Shown: positions 48,301-59,849 of the stretch, piece by piece
Layout: every line of letters starts with the position of its first letter
Numbering within the stretch: the stretch's first letter is position 1
Assembly (NCBI GenBank): GCA_022496805.1
Contig: CM040103.1
Coordinates: 886,001 to 950,000 of the forward strand
Length of the DNA: 64,000 nt
DNA from: Pohlia nutans
Lineage: Eukaryota; Streptophyta; Bryopsida; Bryales; Mniaceae
Reading direction: 5' to 3'
Made by a program: the position numbers and the translations under genes
The notes under the pieces: generated by a model
What the model saw: only the letters and a program-made list of their open reading frames with translations
What the model was told of the DNA's origin: nothing
The model's database searches: none

Positions 48301-51300
48301 ATCAGTTCTTGCCGCTTTGCTTTCAATTGTTCATCTCTCTATATAGATATATATCAGAATCTCAGAAATTCAGGAACTACAAAGCCTAGAATCTCAGAAA
48401 TTACAGTAAGGACAATTAGGGTGTTAAGTAAGATTCAAGATTTGTCCTGAACTGTTGTAAGTTGCAACGGATGAATAATTTGCAACGATTTTTCTGAAGC
48501 AATGCCTAAAACTTTCAAAATTACTCCTACGTTTTTCAAAATCTTCCTACAGATTCTGCCTAAAATTCGTGACATGTTAAACTAATTACAAGGAACTTTT
48601 TTTGCCCATCCTGGGGTAGACTACGGTATATGTTTGGATGTACGTGGAAGTGAGTTAAGTCAGAAGATCAATAATTTTTGGATACCATTCATGATTCTCC
48701 CTTGAATACCAGATGGACCCAGGGTGTGAGGAGCTTGTTAGGAACAAAGTACGTACTACAGTGATTGACATGGAGAAGAAAGCTGGATTTAGGGTTTAGG
48801 GTTTAGGATTTAATTGACCCAGCCCAGGGAGAGAGCACGTACTGGTGCATGGTATCACGCAGCACTCGTTCCAGGCAGAGACGATAAGATGACTGGCTCT
48901 CTGCCAGCTTGCGATGCTTCTCCACGCGGTGCTTGCGTTTCTTGAGCTCCGATTCCAGCTCCAGCGCCTTCATTCTTTCCTTTTCATTTTCAACTTTCAG
49001 CTTCATCACGGTTTCCTCCAACTGGGTCAGCTCTTCCTCTCTTTCCCGTCTTTCTTCTTCCCGCATAATCTTCACTCGGAGTTCCTGGATCATAACGAGT
49101 TATACACCGGGGTCATTTCTTTTCCTCTCTTTCTGAAGCCACATGACGATGAAGATATATGCTTTCCTGAGATGCTCGGGGCCCCAACTTAACTTGCTTT
49201 TGTGATGGTCGGACCCCATGAATCAATCCACATCTTCGGTGGACCGTCTTTAAAAGATGAATACTACCTAGTCTTCAGAGCAAAGAGGAAAAGGGACAAC
49301 CCCTCCAAAATTGATAAATAATGTCAAGAATGTCAAGCTTTCACTGATGGAATGGATTCAGTGTCCATCAGCAGCTTTGGACTGTGGATTAGTGCGTAGA
49401 ATCTTACCTTCTGCAGGGCAGTTGTAGCTGCAGACTGGCGTCCCGCCAGGTCACTTCGGCCGGAAGAAGCTCCGTTGTTCCGAGAGACCCCTCTCATCAT
49501 CCGGAACTGCAGGCATTGCAAATGAGCGTCACGGGTGAATTGACAAGCTTGATCAAGCGAACGATCTTTAGATTAGCCACGTAACCATGCAGTCGTCGCC
49601 AAAAGAATCAAAACGGTGCGTACGTGCACAGGTTTCCAGAACACTGGTGTTGGGATATATCTCTGAAGAACAGTAGGACCACAATTCAAGGTCTTAGCAA
49701 GGAGAGGTTCGTACCTTCTCCTTTATCTGAACAGCGGATCGATTAGCAAGAGTAGATTCATCTGCTTTGATTTCATTCCAGCTGCCTGGTCCAAACTTAC
49801 TGAACCCCCTCTTGACAGCCTCCTCTTCTTCCACAGTCCAATCTCGTTTGGATGGCGTTCCTGGAGCAGACAGACGGTACTAAATGAAATGTATTCACTG
49901 GGTACATAGTGAACTACAGACTAAGAAAACTACGTGCACAAGGCCATAAGTCCAAGACTTTGTTACCTCACAAGATGGAGTGGCTTATCTCGCTTAAAAA
50001 GATCGAAGTTCTATGGAATTTGAACCGCTTGATGTTCGAAGTTTAGTTTACACCAATTTCAACGGAATAAGATAGCTTACGTGTTTTGTAACTCTGGTAA
50101 GAGTCACTTGAATTACATTGGTATGTCCAATTTCCGGAGTTCTTTGCATGAGTGAGAAAATGAAGTCAGGGTGAAAGGAATTGAAGCGGTTAAATACCTA
50201 AAACTGCTCCATAGGGATAAGTACCGAGACAGCGAGGGACTTCAGAGGTGGTAAGACCTTTCAGAGCCGGTCCATTGTAGTCCTTGAGAGCGGCAGAAGT
50301 ACTGACAATGGCAGCTGCAGCTAATCCACAGAGAGCCTTCTTTTCACGGAAATGTTGAGGCCACGGACGGCATTCCCCAACGTGCTCTCTGGCCACTGAC
50401 TCGTCCTCTCCCCCTGCAAAGAACAACGCAAATGATCTCTTCCTGCACAAGTGCACAGGTACAGCTTCCATCATTTCAAAAATTGCTCACTCAAGGGAGA
50501 GAAAAAATCTCCGGTTCTACATATACATCAAGAGTTAGCTACTACATACTGTTTTTAATTAGCTACTAGACTTGGATATATACAAGTTATTACACCCACA
50601 CCTCTTTAATATCACTTACATCATGTGTTCTCTCATTAAACCTAAGGGAACGGATGTACCGACTTCAAAACTCATTCTTATACTCTCACTATCAGACTCT
50701 ATTGTGTCATATAAAAGCGTTTTAGACTCAAGCAACTGCATTAATGAACGTTTTGCATGCAACAGTAAAGATTTTCACAATATTTCAGAACTCCATGTAG
50801 AATCACGGGCATTTTGGGTGGAAAAGAGGTGTACCTGAAAGCTGCGTTCTTTGCAGCGAATGCAGATAGGAATTGGTTAATGGAGCAACCATGTTGCAAA
50901 TCCCACCATGGCACTAAAAACTCCAGGCGGTTTCGTTTCCGTAAGAAGGCTTGCCATTGCACTATTCGAAGGTTTGGCAATACTGTCTTCCCTCCTCCTG
51001 GAGACCCCAAACAGAGGAACCAGATATTGCCTCAATCACACGTCGACTCTAGAGACTTATATAATTCTGATTTCATTTGGCTTCTAATCATAACCCTAAA
51101 CCGACTGACAGAATATGACTGTGAGGGAGTAAGTACTCCAGTCTAACCATCCGAAGAGTGTCGGGAGAAAGAGTTCTAGACGTGGAAGGAGCTTACGAGA
51201 AGAAGGGAACCAGTGATCAATATCCCACGCCAGTGGCGAAGAGGGGTCGGCATTCCAGTAGACGACGTTTCCATAAGGATCCACTCTGAATTTCGATGGA

Positions 51301-53199
51301 TCGAACCCTGCGTTCCTGCACTAATCCATTCTTGCATCAGTGCTTTTTTTTTTCAAGGGTAGTTGAGCTCCCAGCTCTTCATTCTTGGTACATTTTAGGG
51401 AGGAACTTAGGGGGAACCTGGTTGAGTTTTGCACTAGACTTCGAATGCGATCAACCCATAAGACCATGCTAAGTTGGAGGATAACAAAATTGTCTCCTAT
51501 ACCCACACCAACTCAACTCTTCCAAAACACTTGCTTGGACTTATTAACAAGTGGCTTGACTGAATGTTTCTTACCACTCATCTTTCAATGGAAATGGGGT
51601 TCTCTACTGTCCCTTCAATAACTGTGGTCTACAATCTCCCACTTTAAAATGATCCAATAAAAACTTGATTTAAATAGAGTTTGGCTCTTGTATCTAAAGT
51701 GATCTCTCCACGACTCTACAGTGATCTCCCCAAAATCACAATCCTAAATATTGGTTAAAATGCTCAAAGTGACGCAAACTATATCATCAATCTTCATTAA
51801 TCCTGGTGACAGAAAAACCTTCTCCAGGAGTGCTTTGAATCGAACCACATCACACCTTTTGCAACGTACGACAGTATACTCCTCAAACTTGCCAGTAGAC
51901 TCAGCTTTCAAAATTGCACCAGTGGTGTGAAGAAATGTGTATATATATCTCGGAAGTTAACTTTACGCGATTGAGATGGACAGGTATTAAATAATGGCAC
52001 TGTAGGATCAGCTACTGCTACTTACCCGAGGTGGTCAAGTTGCTGCCATAGCTCTTCCGCCAAATTTCGTATGTTCGAAGAGTCTCTCTCCTTCTCGGCC
52101 ACGACGGGAAACAGGCTATCCCAGTCTTTCAAGTGTTGAAACTGCACCACCCCAACAGAAAATATTACTGTCAACGCTCCAAATCTCAGCTCTTTCTTGC
52201 TCCAACCACGGTAGAATGCTTGAAAGCTATCCTGGCTCAACCAGCGTCCCCTAGGCTAGTCTAACAGGAGTGATAGTGGATTTCTCACTTGTACATTTAT
52301 TGTAGGGTGGGGACACTTTTAGAGCACCTACACATTTCTAGTCGAATGTATTGCATTCTGCTCCAGTGTGCCTTCCCTCCACAATTGAATAAAAAAAGTT
52401 GAGACCATATAGCATAGTTTGGTGTACTGGAAGCGCTGTAAGCACCTCCTACCTTAAAAACCAAAACTACGCTCCTCCTTACACCTCTTTAATACGACCT
52501 TCTCTGAAACAACACTATGGAATATCCTCCACATTGTCGCAAACTTGTGACGCATTCATTTTATGGGAGCCCAAGAGTTAGTATAAAGAGGTCGGAGTGT
52601 AGATTCAAACATAGCGAGGCACAATTTATGTACACAACAAGAACACCAAATCCATGGCTATACGGCGCCTAGTTCGGGACCTGCCTAGCTCTATTAATTC
52701 ATTGTTACAAAGGATGGCATTCGACCTCAATGCCAATATGAACATCCTCCCAACGTTTTTCAAGGATCAAAAGCACAGAGAATGTTGAAAACGAACGGCA
52801 AACTGCCAGTTAGCAAACACACAGTCCAACGAAAAACCTCGAATCTAAAATAAGTCCTCTCGAGACCGGGCAATTCAAAATACACAGGTATTCTAAGCAC
52901 TTGAGAGTCGTAGTTTCACTGCACATGAGGTCTCTAGTACCGGCAGCAAACACACAGAGAATATAATGCATTACAGTGGAGATAAATCCTGCAAATCACA
53001 CAGATAAATCCTGCAAGCTTACATCTTCAGCGTGAGGAGCGTAGGGCAGGAATCGTTGCGGCGGACCCTGGGTGAAGGGAATGGGCAATCCAGCAGCGTC
53101 AGACTCATGTCGGCAAAGCTTGGCATAGACAGGCGGGTACCCGAGCTCCACGTCCACTTCGGCGTCCTCTTCCGCACACCCCAGCATCGACAACATCAT
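42400..53199 (-). CDS. HNH-nuclease-like domain fused to SANT/Myb domain and coiled coil
   Basis: Fifteen minus-strand exons join with consistent phase: 53023-53199, 52026-52141, 51197-51315, 50835-50997, 50198-50442, 49715-49860, 49408-49506, 48843-49084, 47841-48241, 47529-47621, 47088-47264, 46498-46796, 45038-45322, 43246-43381 and 42400-42509 (stop at 42400), giving 935 aa. If the donor at 43245 is not used, exon 14 stops at 43214 and the protein is 909 aa. The start ATG at 53199 follows an in-frame TAG. Residues 110-165 hold an HNH-like core (PLAWDIDHWFPSSRGGKTVL, PNLRIVQWQAFLRKRN) with the DH and NL elements but without the CxxC-type cysteines of canonical HNH domains. Residues about 279-326 are a SANT/Myb domain (RDWTVEEEEAVKRGFSKFG, SWNEI, VQIKEKFRMM). 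Residues 356-435 are a strong Glu/Arg-rich coiled coil. The rest is acidic and Ser-rich, and a weak repeat HVDELLEQ / YLDELLQH occurs in exon 12. A chromatin- or DNA-linked nuclear role is inference. Confidence 0.85.
42782..42882. repeat. GATA microsatellite and 26-bp tandem duplication
   Basis: GATAGATAGATAGATAG at about 42786-42802, followed by two head-to-tail copies of a unit containing AATAAAGAGTCCATTCGTAA. Located in the last intron of the HNH-SANT gene. Confidence 0.8.
43571..44138. mobile_element. TTAA-flanked MITE, family C copy 1
   Basis: 568 bp with ends CCCCTAACCGCCCAACC and GAGGACGTTTAGGGG, flanked by TTAA at 43567-43570 and 44139-44142. A diverged relative lies at about 3190-3984. 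In intron 13 of the HNH-SANT gene. Confidence 0.85.
44597..44918. mobile_element. TTAA-flanked MITE, family B copy 2
   Basis: 322 bp with ends CCCCTAAACGTTCC and GGTACGTTTAGGGG, flanked by TTAA at 44593-44596 and 44919-44922. Close relative of 11506-11837. Also in intron 13 of the HNH-SANT gene, 454 bp from the family C element. Confidence 0.88.
45665..45934. mobile_element. TA-flanked MITE, TGGAAGGCAGGGTCGGC family, copy 2
   Basis: 270 bp with ends CCGTACGTGGAAGGCAGGGT and complement, flanked by TA at 45663-45664 and 45935-45936. In intron 12 of the HNH-SANT gene. Confidence 0.85.
46258..46473. mobile_element. TA-flanked MITE, CACTAAATAGG family, copy 2
   Basis: 216 bp, same length as 5173-5388 and almost identical, flanked by TA (46256-46257, 46474-46475). 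It lies in intron 12 of the HNH-SANT gene only 24 bp from the splice donor of exon 12. Confidence 0.9.
48355..48626. mobile_element. Right part of CCGTA-end long-form MITE, copy 2
   Basis: Follows 13790-14076 in the same order (TAGAATCTCAGAAATTACA, AAGGACAATTAGGGTGTTAA) and ends CTGGGGTAGACTACGG followed by TA. The left end is missing, so this is a truncated copy. In intron 8 of the HNH-SANT gene. Confidence 0.65.
48788..48807. repeat. Interstitial telomere-like repeat
   Basis: About three tandem TTTAGGG units in intron 8 of the HNH-SANT gene, 35 bp beyond the exon 8 donor. Confidence 0.75.
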
Positions 53200-53730
53200 C
53201 GTCAATAACTAATCCTCTCCACACCAGCTCGATCAACATGCCACGGTAACCAACCTCTTGAACAACAATTGTCGATAGAGCCCGTTTTTCATTTCATTGA
53301 CCTTCTGGAAGCTCAACAACAACTGAGCAGCAACGGTCATGCACCCAAATCTTCAACAAACTCCAAGGAAGGTAGACTGCAGGAACTGGTAACGCTTGAC
53401 GTAATAAATGATAGTTCTGCCAAATCAGACTGTCTGACTTCCAGAGATGGGAGATACGTATGGGGCGCTCCTTACTACCTCTGGCACTCACTGCAAGATC
53501 ATCGACTGCATAATCTCTGCACGTATAAGTTGAGTTGCAAGGCGAAGCGAGATGGAGATTGATCGATCATTACGAGCTCCGAAGCTCCCCAACTACCTTC
53601 ATCCTGCATTGAAGGGAAGGTCTTCCTTTTTGCCTTTTTTAAGCAAAAGCGGAGGGACTTTGCCCATGTAGGGGAGCTCTGACGAGTGGAGAGTGGGTGG
53701 TTCTTCATTACAGTTCATTATGGAGGTCAT
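53200..53730 (-). promoter_or_regulatory. Likely leader/promoter of the HNH-SANT gene
   Basis: Moderately GC-rich region upstream of the start codon; open frames on both strands have no family features. No TATA box can be assigned with confidence. Confidence 0.35.
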
Positions 53731-54363
53731 GTTCCTGCCTGGGGATCAGCCCCTTCTTATGTGCTATTGCGCTGTTCAGCCTCCAATAAGCGTCCACAAT
53801 CCAAGTGGCTACAAGTGACTCATTGTTCGGGAAGTTTCTGACACAATCCAGCTATTATCCCCTTTCTCATAAAAGCATTCGGTAACTATGTATGATACCT
53901 ACATGATACTTGGGTGATACCCATGTGATACTTAGGTAATATTTAGATTACGAGTCGGAAAAAATCCTAACTCTTTCAAATTGAATCGGTAATTTGACAA
54001 CTTCATTCGGCTGATTTACAATTGATTGTCGGATCTTCCCGATCATTGAAGTGACTAATTTTACGAGTCGAAATTAATTGCTTCGGAAATTTCTTGGAAG
54101 GTACCCAAATGAATCAATTGAATGAAGACACTGTTCATCAAGGCCTATGTAGTGTAATTCAAACCTTGACCTACAAAGCTTGCACAAGCAATAAAATACT
54201 CAATAATTGGAATGTTTAAGACTTGAAAAGTGGAGTACAAACTAGACTTAATAAACTTCATTTTCTTAATTGGGTGTATTAGCAACAAAAGTCATCTTCA
54301 AGATCAAAATTGGGTTTGACCAACAAACATCCAGTAACTGGATGCGTGGACGTTTAGGGGTTA
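53731..54363. other. Spacer ending in a TTAA-element terminus
   Basis: Positions 53887-53940 carry degenerate tandem GATAC-T repeats. GTGGACGTTTAGGGG ends at 54360 directly before TTAA, i.e. the right end of a family B/C-type element whose left end I could not find. Confidence 0.5.
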
Positions 54364-54660
54364 AGGTTGGAGGCTCTAAACCCGCCACTTTAAGGGCTGT
54401 GAATTTATGAGGACACAAGGAGAACTGAGCATGATTTTTCACTGGAAGACAAATCCAAGCAAAGACTAACATACTTTGAATCAATTTTTTTTTGATGTTT
54501 CTAAAATTAATTATGAATTTCTCAAGTTGAAATGACATGGGGTTCTAAAGTGGTGCTCTTCACCATGGGTACATCCAAAATTTCAAAATGTTCGTCCTTG
54601 ATAGAGTGCAGGTTTGGAACTATGGCGGGTTTAGACTGTGGCGGTGTAGAGCCCTCTACC
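54364..54660. mobile_element. TA-type MITE, AGGTTGGAGGCTC ends
   Basis: 297 bp. Left AGGTTGGAGGCTCTAAACCC and right GGTGTAGAGCCCTCTACCT are inverted repeats; TA is present on both sides (also readable as TTA). The left target site overlaps the TTAA of the adjacent element end. Confidence 0.68.
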
Positions 54661-55729
54661 TTATTTACAAGGACAAAATTGCATTGACTCTAGTTCAAAT
54701 GTGGCCTTTGGACATATAGGAGAAAAAAGGCATTTAGAAGGCCCCTTGGCCTTTGTCATCAATTCAATTTTGACTTAGTCAACGACTTGACATACTTCTA
54801 CATTTTAAATTTTAGTAATACTAGAAAATCACACTTGTAAATCTTTAGGCCTAATATTGAATTTATTATTAGGCCTGAAAATTGCGTTGACATGCTTCTA
54901 CATTTGTAACACTCCAAGTTTTTTAGTAATACTCCAAAAATCTTAGTAATACTATCACCAATATTTAATTATAAAATTTGAATGTCAAAATTAAAAATTC
55001 CTTCTAAATTCAATTACAAAAAAAAATTAATATTTTTTGAGTAAAATTTGTTGTAATGAATTTGACATGAGATACTCTTAAACGTGATGATTCTTTGAGA
55101 TTTCTGTGTTTCTTATATCTATAACCTCATTTTTGCAAGGCCACATTTGAACTATAGTCAATGCAATTTTGGCTTGGTCAACGACTTGACATACTACTGC
55201 ATTTGTAATTTTAGAAAAATATGTAATCAAGTATTTCTAAATTTAATTGTTAGATAGGACAACAATTTGATGAAGAATCTCCAAAAAAATGAATGACTTT
55301 CATCTAAACATTGATGAGAATGTGAAAAGGGTTTAAATCCATTAGTCGTCCACTTTATCGATGCTCTGACGTTTAGGGGTTAATCCTTAAGCGTCCACAC
55401 TATAGTTACATGTTCAAACCTCATCAACTCCTCACATTTTTTGGTATTTTTCTCACATAATTTATTGTTAAACCCATTTACCTTGATTTTTCAATATTAT
55501 GTAAATAAAAAATTAATGAAATTTATAAGGTTTGTCAAAGTTTTTCTTTTTGGTAAAAATCATAGTAATTACAAAAATTCTTAAAACAGTATGATTTTTT
55601 TAAAGGGAAAATGTAAATAATAGTGAATTTTAGGGTTTTGAGCTTTAAAGTTCTATGAAAGACGCAATTTCAACAATTTTGAAGAATGGCAAACTAAACT
55701 AGAAAGCAGAAGATTGCTACCATATTTTC
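54661..55729. other. Repeat-derived spacer with long inverted words and TTAA element ends
   Basis: AATTGCATTGACT-TAGTTCAA at 54675 recurs inverted at about 55148, and GTCAACGACTTGACATACT occurs at both about 54778 and 55178 in the same orientation. CTCTGACGTTTAGGGG ends at 55379 before TTAA (55380-55383), followed by TCCTTAAGCGTCC, which resembles the start of another element. Boundaries could not be paired. No gene. Confidence 0.5.
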
Positions 55730-56462
55730 TTGGTTGGGACCATTTTCATTCCGTCGACGAGGAACTCGGAGAGGGTTTTAGCCCAGAAAATTATGAAGGA
55801 ATTTCGTCAGCGTCGTCGTCGTCGTGGTGGTGGTGACCGTCGTCGTCTTCGGCCCCCAACTCCGTGCATCGCATTAGGGTTTCGGGCTGTGGCGGGAATC
55901 GTCAACCCCCCACGCTTCTGCGCGTCTGCAGGATCATTTGCGTGCCCCGGAAGTCGAAAAATTTGTCAACGGGGTGGAGCTCCATCACCACAATCAGCTG
56001 CTGCACTCTGTGACTCAATTCCGGGTAATCAGTCTCTCGTTTACTGTGTGAGTGACTTCTCGTTGCCGCGTGTTCTGAAATCCGATTGCTCGAGGCGAGG
56101 TTGTCATAACCGCAATATGCGAGAAACGAGACGATGGACCGGGTCCACGCTGCGACCACACATTAACAGCCACGGTTTCGATTTGCCAAGGGCCACGGTT
56201 TGAAAACGGGGGCACACCATTGCAGCGCGCATTTGGCGAAGAGAATGTCCTCCGGGTCAATTTTGAAGACATCGCACCTGCTCATGTTATGATCTTGGAT
56301 CGGTACAGATGCCTCGGTATCCACGGCATTCATTGTGGCTTGAAGAAATTCGTTTTTTACGGTATGTCATTCAATTCAATGCTACAAGTTTACTTTCTTT
56401 CTGTACGTGATTTGAGTGCCAGTTTTACCCTTTTCGTGCTTGTGGATTCATCTGCCGAGCAA
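55730..56462 (+). promoter_or_regulatory. GC-rich leader of the 56463-57350 gene, with telobox
   Basis: Includes a CGTCGTCGT/GGTGGTGG simple-repeat patch (55806-55850) and TTAGGGTTT at 55874-55882 (inverted telobox). Several overlapping frames exist here but none has protein-like composition; I read it as promoter plus 5' UTR, possibly spliced. Confidence 0.4.
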
Positions 56463-57350
56463 ATGGTGTCGTCCGCGACCACCCCCTGTGGCATCTCGGG
56501 AAAGAAGGCGCGCAAGCTTCAGAAGAGATGGCGACAGGTACGGATTGATCACATTCACTCAACACTGGTTTAGGGTTTCTGTTTCTTGCATCACACAAGC
56601 ACCGAACATTTTCTTTAATTTGGTCGTATGGAGACTTTTCACAATATGATCCATGAATCCAGTGGCTAATCATATTTAATTTAATTTATGCTTGGCTGTT
56701 TTTTTTTTACGGGAGGAATGTATAATGGACCTAGAATTTGAATGCACGATGATTGACGAGGGTTTCTAAGCAGAAAATATTTTTGCCACGTTACCTGAAA
56801 CACCCTGTGGTCATTGGTTTTTCTTATTGTGCTGTAGAGATTTGTAGAGCACAAGGTTGAGAATGAATTTGCATGGATTGGTTGGTTATTGCAGGCACAG
56901 AAAGAGGCTCTACAGTCTGGATTGGTCACAGTACATGATATTGAGATGATGGCCATAGATGGAGAATGTACAATTTTGTTGTGCTCTTTGTAGGATAGAA
57001 AAACATTTGAATGTTAAAAAGAAAAGATAAAATGTGGAAATGAACTGTCTCATCAGGTGGAGGTGAGCAAGGATCATCAAAGCCAAAGTTGCCTAAATTT
57101 GGGCGAGCCTTTCTCATGAAGAAGCGTGCCAAGCTGAGGTTGAAGAGCTCTTCGTCTAAAAGTATGTATTGGATGAATTTAACGGTCTTTCTCATCACTC
57201 TCTTGAATACATAAATGTAATTAAATACATCAGTCTCTTGTATGGATGTCATGATCTTCTTGATGGGGTTTGTACACATGAAAACAAGTTAGTGATCCTG
57301 TTGCTACCTCTAATGCTGAAGTTGAAGCTGCAGACGCAATGATGCAATAA
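56463..57350 (+). CDS. Small basic protein (104 aa), unknown function
   Basis: Four exons join in frame: 56463-56537, 56895-56967, 57057-57161 and 57289-57350. The product starts MVSSATTPCGISGKKARKLQ and continues through KRWRQAQKEALQSGLVTVHD, then KPKLPKFGRAFLMKKRAKLR, ending with the acidic tail EVEAADAMMQ. Two Lys/Arg-rich blocks suggest a nuclear or nucleolar, possibly RNA-associated, protein. The pattern SGKK-RKL followed by AQKE recalls the C-terminus of the human C11orf98 protein as I remember it, but this is weak. All four splice junctions keep phase, which is the main support for the gene. Confidence 0.68.
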
Positions 57351-59097
57351 GATCTGCTTGGAACCAGAATTTCGTGATGCTTCCCAGTGAAGTCATTTTA
57401 TTTGAATATGAAGGTTCGAGCGATAGATTGCTGCAGAGCTCATTTGGTTGCATAGCTTTTATAAGGTTAACGTTGGCATAGTCCTTGTCTATTTCCAGAG
57501 GCGAATGTCAAGAAGTTTGTATTGCTAACAATGGGAAAAATGTCTTAACAAAAACTTTGGAGCAACTTATGATTTGCACCATTTTCTTGAAGGAATATAT
57601 TGGAAGTGGGACAAGTTTGGTCGAAGTTGCCCTCTTCACATGAATTCATATTGAAACCTGTTCTTGGTTATTATGGCATTTCAATTCTTCAAGCAGTAGA
57701 AAAAATACTGCTACCTATTTGGCATTCCAATTTCTCAATGTTAACCTTGAGCATGATCCATGGAATCACCTGAATTGTACTCCCTCTGTCCGGAAATAAC
57801 TATCCTATTCAAATGAAACAAATTCATTGCAGGAGAAGAATTACAACAAACCCCATTCAAAAACGGCTCAAAGGGATCAATGAGAAACAATCAGTAGGGG
57901 GAGTCATTTATAGGGTTTTGTTTCAAGGAATTCTTTGAAACTTGTGAGGTCGTTAATTCATTATGTAAAGAGTCATAAAGCACGACTGGCTTGCCAACCA
58001 AGACATGATGAATTATGACTTTCACTTCGTCGACGGTTGTGCGAAGCATTGCGTAGCCCTAGTTTGGAATTAGGAATTAGGTGAAAATTAACTTTAGACT
58101 AAGAAACAAGAAAATATGGTCCCATGGGGTTCCTTGAACACTTAGTGGTTAAGTAGGTGGGACGAGGAAAAAAATTCAATAAGTTTACTAAAACTTACAT
58201 GTTAGTAACATGCGTTCTCATGGTCTTGGGCTCATGGTATAGGTATCTATTTGCCCTCAAAATCAAGGACTACTTTGTGAAGTAGTGAATACTAGGGCTT
58301 CGCTGCTCTTCGCATTACCAATGACGATTGATATCTTATGATACATTGGTACATATATAGGAAGAAATTGGTATATATGATATTATATAATACATTTAAT
58401 AGTGGTATGTACATGTATAATAGCAACGATGCGTAGCAAGTCACGGCGAGCCACAACCGTCAATCCACTCCAAAACTGCAAAGGAGAAAACATACTGCGT
58501 TTAGACACTAATACAATATGACGAAGATATGGCATAGAGATTCTTCTTCAAAATCCGATTTGAATGTTCAATTGTTTCAGGTTTGGCAAATTGTCTGTCA
58601 ACTGCCTCATATGCTGTAGCCACACACTATACAACCCAAACGATGCACAGTTTCCCTGCATTGAAAAAGTATTAAATCCTTGTGAATTCAAATGTCACCT
58701 GAAGTCAATAGGGTGAAGATCCAATAACAACGACTTAACCTCACTCTCTAAGCACAATCATCAAAATTGAATAGGATCTCAATTCGGTCCATTCCTGAGT
58801 CACAACCCTAACTTTTCCCCTGAATGATGAGACTCATTGATACTATAAAAAAATACTCACTACTTTTATGTGAATAGAATCGAAAATACTGCGCCACTTC
58901 TCTGTCTACACACCACTTTCAATCAGCTCTAATATTCCACAAGCGCAACTCAATGATCTAGACCTGAAAACGAGACCAAACATCCTTGCCAAACTGGCAT
59001 TGCTATGTAAACCAGGAAACCTGATCCATTCACCCTAATTCCAAAGCTCAATCCTACAGATTTCCTTCGGTCAAAATTGCACTTCAATCCACAAGTC
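57351..59097. other. Intergenic spacer with a solo Stowaway-type end
   Basis: Contains the 3' flank of the small basic protein gene. CTCCCTCTGTCCGGAAATAA at 57780 after TA looks like one Stowaway end, but no matching right end was found. AT dinucleotide-rich patch at 58330-58420. No gene supported. Confidence 0.45.
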
Positions 59098-59849
59098 TCA
59101 AACACTTTTCAAGAAACAGAAGGAAAGCCCTTGGCAGTCTACATCGAGCCATAACAACGCTGAGCAGCTGAAAAGAAAATGTGGTTTGTACTATTTAATA
59201 GCAAAGTTAAGCTGGATCCCTAACATACTCATATAAAGACAAAATCTCACAGTACCTGTTCATCATGAGGTCCATTAACTGCTGCTCTGACGAGCCTTCT
59301 GCTGTATCACTACCCTTAGTTTGTGCAACAAATTCCTTCAGCGTCCTAGAAACATACAAAAAGATTCCATTTCAAGCTGAAACATATGGGGGTTGAAGCT
59401 TGCATCATCAAAGGACAACTGCATAAAGTGAGAATAAGGCTCTTCAGCATAAACTCTCACTTAACAGCATAAAAAAGCTCTTCAGCCGAGAGGATTAAGT
59501 GTTTAGTGTAGACATTGTCTTTCACCAACCACGCAAGCTCCTCAACCTGCCAGCAAACCGCAAACCCCTACGCCCTGTGAGCACAACTGGTGCTAAAGCA
59601 ACGGACCTAATACCAGAATGAATGTCTCCACGTCGATTCTAGAAAGGTGAAAATTCCAGTGCAAGTTCGCACCACGACCATCCCCGAAATTTAACTACAA
59701 AGGAACTGAAAACCTCGAAAAAGAATTAACCTAAAGCCCTGTCAGCGCCAATGCAATTCGAATCGGCACACGTTTATACGAGAAGAGCGACATCAGGACA
59801 AAAGAGAAGCAGAGAAACGCACCTCGCTTGGGTCCACAGCGACTCGCAT
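59098..59849 (-). CDS. Small uncharacterised protein (about 90 aa)
   Basis: Minus-strand exons 59823-59849 (MRVAVDPSE), 59461-59546 (VEELAWLVKDNVYTKHLILS and EELFYAV), 59256-59345 (KTLKEFVAQTKG, SSEQQLMDLMMNR) and a possible last exon 59098-59167 join in phase. The only in-frame ATG after an upstream stop is at 59849. The first three exons look like a compact helical protein; the last exon has cysteine/leucine-rich text that is less convincing, and the true end may be close to LMMNR by another splice. I do not recognise the family. Confidence 0.58.

Noticed and set aside
53269..53562. 97-codon plus-strand frame upstream of the HNH-SANT gene
   Set aside because: Overlaps the likely leader of the minus-strand gene, with no recognisable features.
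55730..56203. 157-codon plus-strand frame before the small basic protein gene
   Set aside because: Lacks an ATG start and its Arg-rich opening comes from a CGT simple repeat; treated as leader.
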